A stretch of 64,000 nucleotides of DNA from Epithemia pelagica (lineage: Eukaryota > Bacillariophyta > Bacillariophyceae > Surirellales > Surirellaceae): assembly GCA_946965045.2 (NCBI GenBank), contig OX337229.1, positions 5,146,001 to 5,210,000 of the forward strand, in the 5' to 3' direction. Shown in pieces: positions 62,896 through 64,000 of this stretch. How positions within the stretch are numbered: position 1 is the stretch's first letter; each line of letters starts with the position of its first letter. Under the pieces are notes generated by a model, which was given only the letters and a program-made list of their open reading frames with translations, ran no database searches and was not told the DNA's origin. Both the position numbers and the translations under genes were made by a program.

Positions 62896-64000
62896 TCACG
62901 GCATGAGGGGACGACTCTCCTTCTCATTGGAACTGTCCATGTCCGTGTCTGGATCGTGTTTCGCTTCTTGATCATCAGCATCCATCTTGTCAATCCACAT
63001 GGTCCGTGCCTTGACTTCGTAGGTTTGATCGGTATCCAACAACACACCAGATCCACTAAATTTGGGTAACCATCGTGGTGTCCATTGCACTGGTTCATGT
63101 AGTCGTGGCACATGCTGGTCGTCACGAGCTGCTACTCGTTCCTGGGCCTTGATCATTTCTTGATTGACAAGTTGATCAAAGTCGGTCACAAATCGTTGCG
63201 AATCACTCACCAATACTCTGGCATTGTGCACATGGTGTGCCTCGACAATCCGTTGAACGACTTGCCAGGCCAGTCGTTCATTGTACAAAACGTCCGCGAC
63301 AATGAGCACGTCGCATTCGGGAAGGGGCGTTTCGCCACCAATATCCAACAGTTTGGTGGATATGCGGGAGGCCAGTCCGGCATGTTCGGCACCGTACTGC
63401 AACAATTGCAAGGTGGTGGGATGAATGTCGGTTGCCACGACATGGGCGGCCCCCAATTGCGCTGCTGCTTGGACTTCCATACCAACCCCGGCTCCCAAGA
63501 CGACAACCCGTTGATTGCGAATCCAATCGGCATGAGCCTGCAGTTCTTGTGCGGCAACTACCGCACCGGGCCACGCCACGAGACCAAAGGGATCCAACAA
63601 GGGCATGTGATGTCGATGTTTGCCAAAGGCCAATCCATAATGTTCCACTTGCCAATAGGCTTCAATAATAGCGGAAGGTTTTTCCCATTCCCATACGGTA
63701 ATGGTCCAACATCCATTGTCGTCACGTTGCAACTGTTGTTGAGATTCGTGTCCTGCCTGAATGGTGGCTGTGGGAATAGGAACGGTCCGACTCACAATAG
63801 TAGCCTGTTTGCCCTTGCCCAAAAAGATGGAATGCCGTTCTCGGGGATATACGGTGGCTCCTGGAGAGACAGTTTCTTGATCCTCCTCATCGTCCTCGTT
63901 AACGTCGTCTGATTCCAGGTCCGAACCTTTTGCATGAGCAAATTGGGACAGGGAGGTGGACCTTGGTCTCTCTTCTTCTTCGTCGTTGTCGTATTCGTAA
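62896..64000 (-). CDS. SAM-dependent methyltransferase (Methyltransf_16-like), 5' end outside window
   Basis: The frame is open from the window edge (64000) to the stop at 62896, so the start is not seen. The N-terminal part is acidic (NDEEEERPRSTSLSQFAHAK, then DDVNEDDEEDQETVSPGATV). The methyltransferase domain has TITVWEWEKPSAIIEAYWQV, an N-terminal lid with DPFGLVAWPGAVVAAQEL, SAM motif I VVVLGAGVGMEVQAAAQLGA, ATDI (acidic ribose contact) and CDVLIVADVLYNE (motif IV/post I). This matches the Methyltransf_16 group of protein-lysine and small-molecule methyltransferases, which share the LWP/AWPG lid. The substrate cannot be told. The C-terminus is Asp/Glu-rich. Confidence 0.82.
   Translation of the reverse strand, partial: YEYDNDEEEERPRSTSLSQFAHAKGSDLESDDVNEDDEEDQETVSPGATVYPRERHSIFLGKGKQATIVSRTVPIPTATIQAGHESQQQLQRDDNGCWTITVWEWEKPSAIIEAYWQVEHYGLAFGKHRHHMPLLDPFGLVAWPGAVVAAQELQAHADWIRNQRVVVLGAGVGMEVQAAAQLGAAHVVATDIHPTTLQLLQYGAEHAGLASRISTKLLDIGGETPLPECDVLIVADVLYNERLAWQVVQRIVEAHHVHNARVLVSDSQRFVTDFDQLVNQEMIKAQERVAARDDQHVPRLHEPVQWTPRWLPKFSGSGVLLDTDQTYEVKARTMWIDKMDADDQEAKHDPDTDMDSSNEKESRPLMP

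Overview
The window looks like nuclear DNA of a diatom, probably a raphid pennate species. The signs are Ty1/copia polyproteins of the diatom type (RT active site WHIDD in one, YVDD in another), short introns of about 90-150 bp with GT..AG borders, secreted WSC/PKD proteins, a GH72 beta-1,3-glucanosyltransferase, and Gln/Ser/Thr/Pro-rich low-complexity proteins. There are no bacterial operons, and I found no rRNA, tRNA or CRISPR. The species cannot be named from the sequence.

Layout. 1-3929 is a nest of transposons: a frameshifted copia pol with a 478-bp TAA-flanked MITE exactly at its stop codon, then an internally deleted mariner-like element. 5169-12933 is one large secreted gene with WSC-like repeats followed by seven PKD modules, nearly one module per exon with phase-0 introns; two internal tandem duplications (29 and 73 bp) break its frame. 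14513-16081 (minus) is a Mut-7/EXD3-like 3'-5' exonuclease gene with unresolved exons. 16589-16860 is the start of a DsbA/FrnE-like gene, cut off where a 1.53-kb repeat block begins.

17-44 kb is the accessory core. A 1.53-kb block carrying a small Cys/His-rich secreted, probably GPI-anchored protein gene occurs three times (A, B, C). Copy A is split by a complete 6.1-kb copia element with identical LTRs and by an 843-bp TIR element; copies B and C carry a mariner element at a TA that is empty in A. The copies therefore document each other's empty sites. Between A and B lies a decayed retroelement (gag-like ORFs, a CCCH finger, an in-frame TGA, then a frameshifted RT start). A 7.26-kb segment (28528-35787) is repeated head-to-tail (35788-43044) with very few differences. 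The junction fuses the 5' half of the GH72 gene in frame to the CCCH gag-like ORF; the intact GH72 gene is at 42332-44310.

44-64 kb is ordinary gene-dense DNA: a Tudor-like low-complexity protein, a kelch protein, a divergent pair of GT25-like glycosyltransferases (one with an in-frame TAG), a VWA protein, a frameshifted cupin gene, a pantothenate kinase with an N-terminal membrane segment, and a 5'-truncated methyltransferase gene at the window edge. Neighbouring genes alternate in strand and share divergent or convergent spacers rather than forming pathways.

The most unusual observations are: a 14-nt sequence immediately after the copia 5' LTR that is perfectly complementary to a site inside the LTR, suggesting Tf1-like self-priming; the in-frame GH72::CCCH chimera with a complete 5' region; and the modular PKD gene with duplication-born frame breaks.
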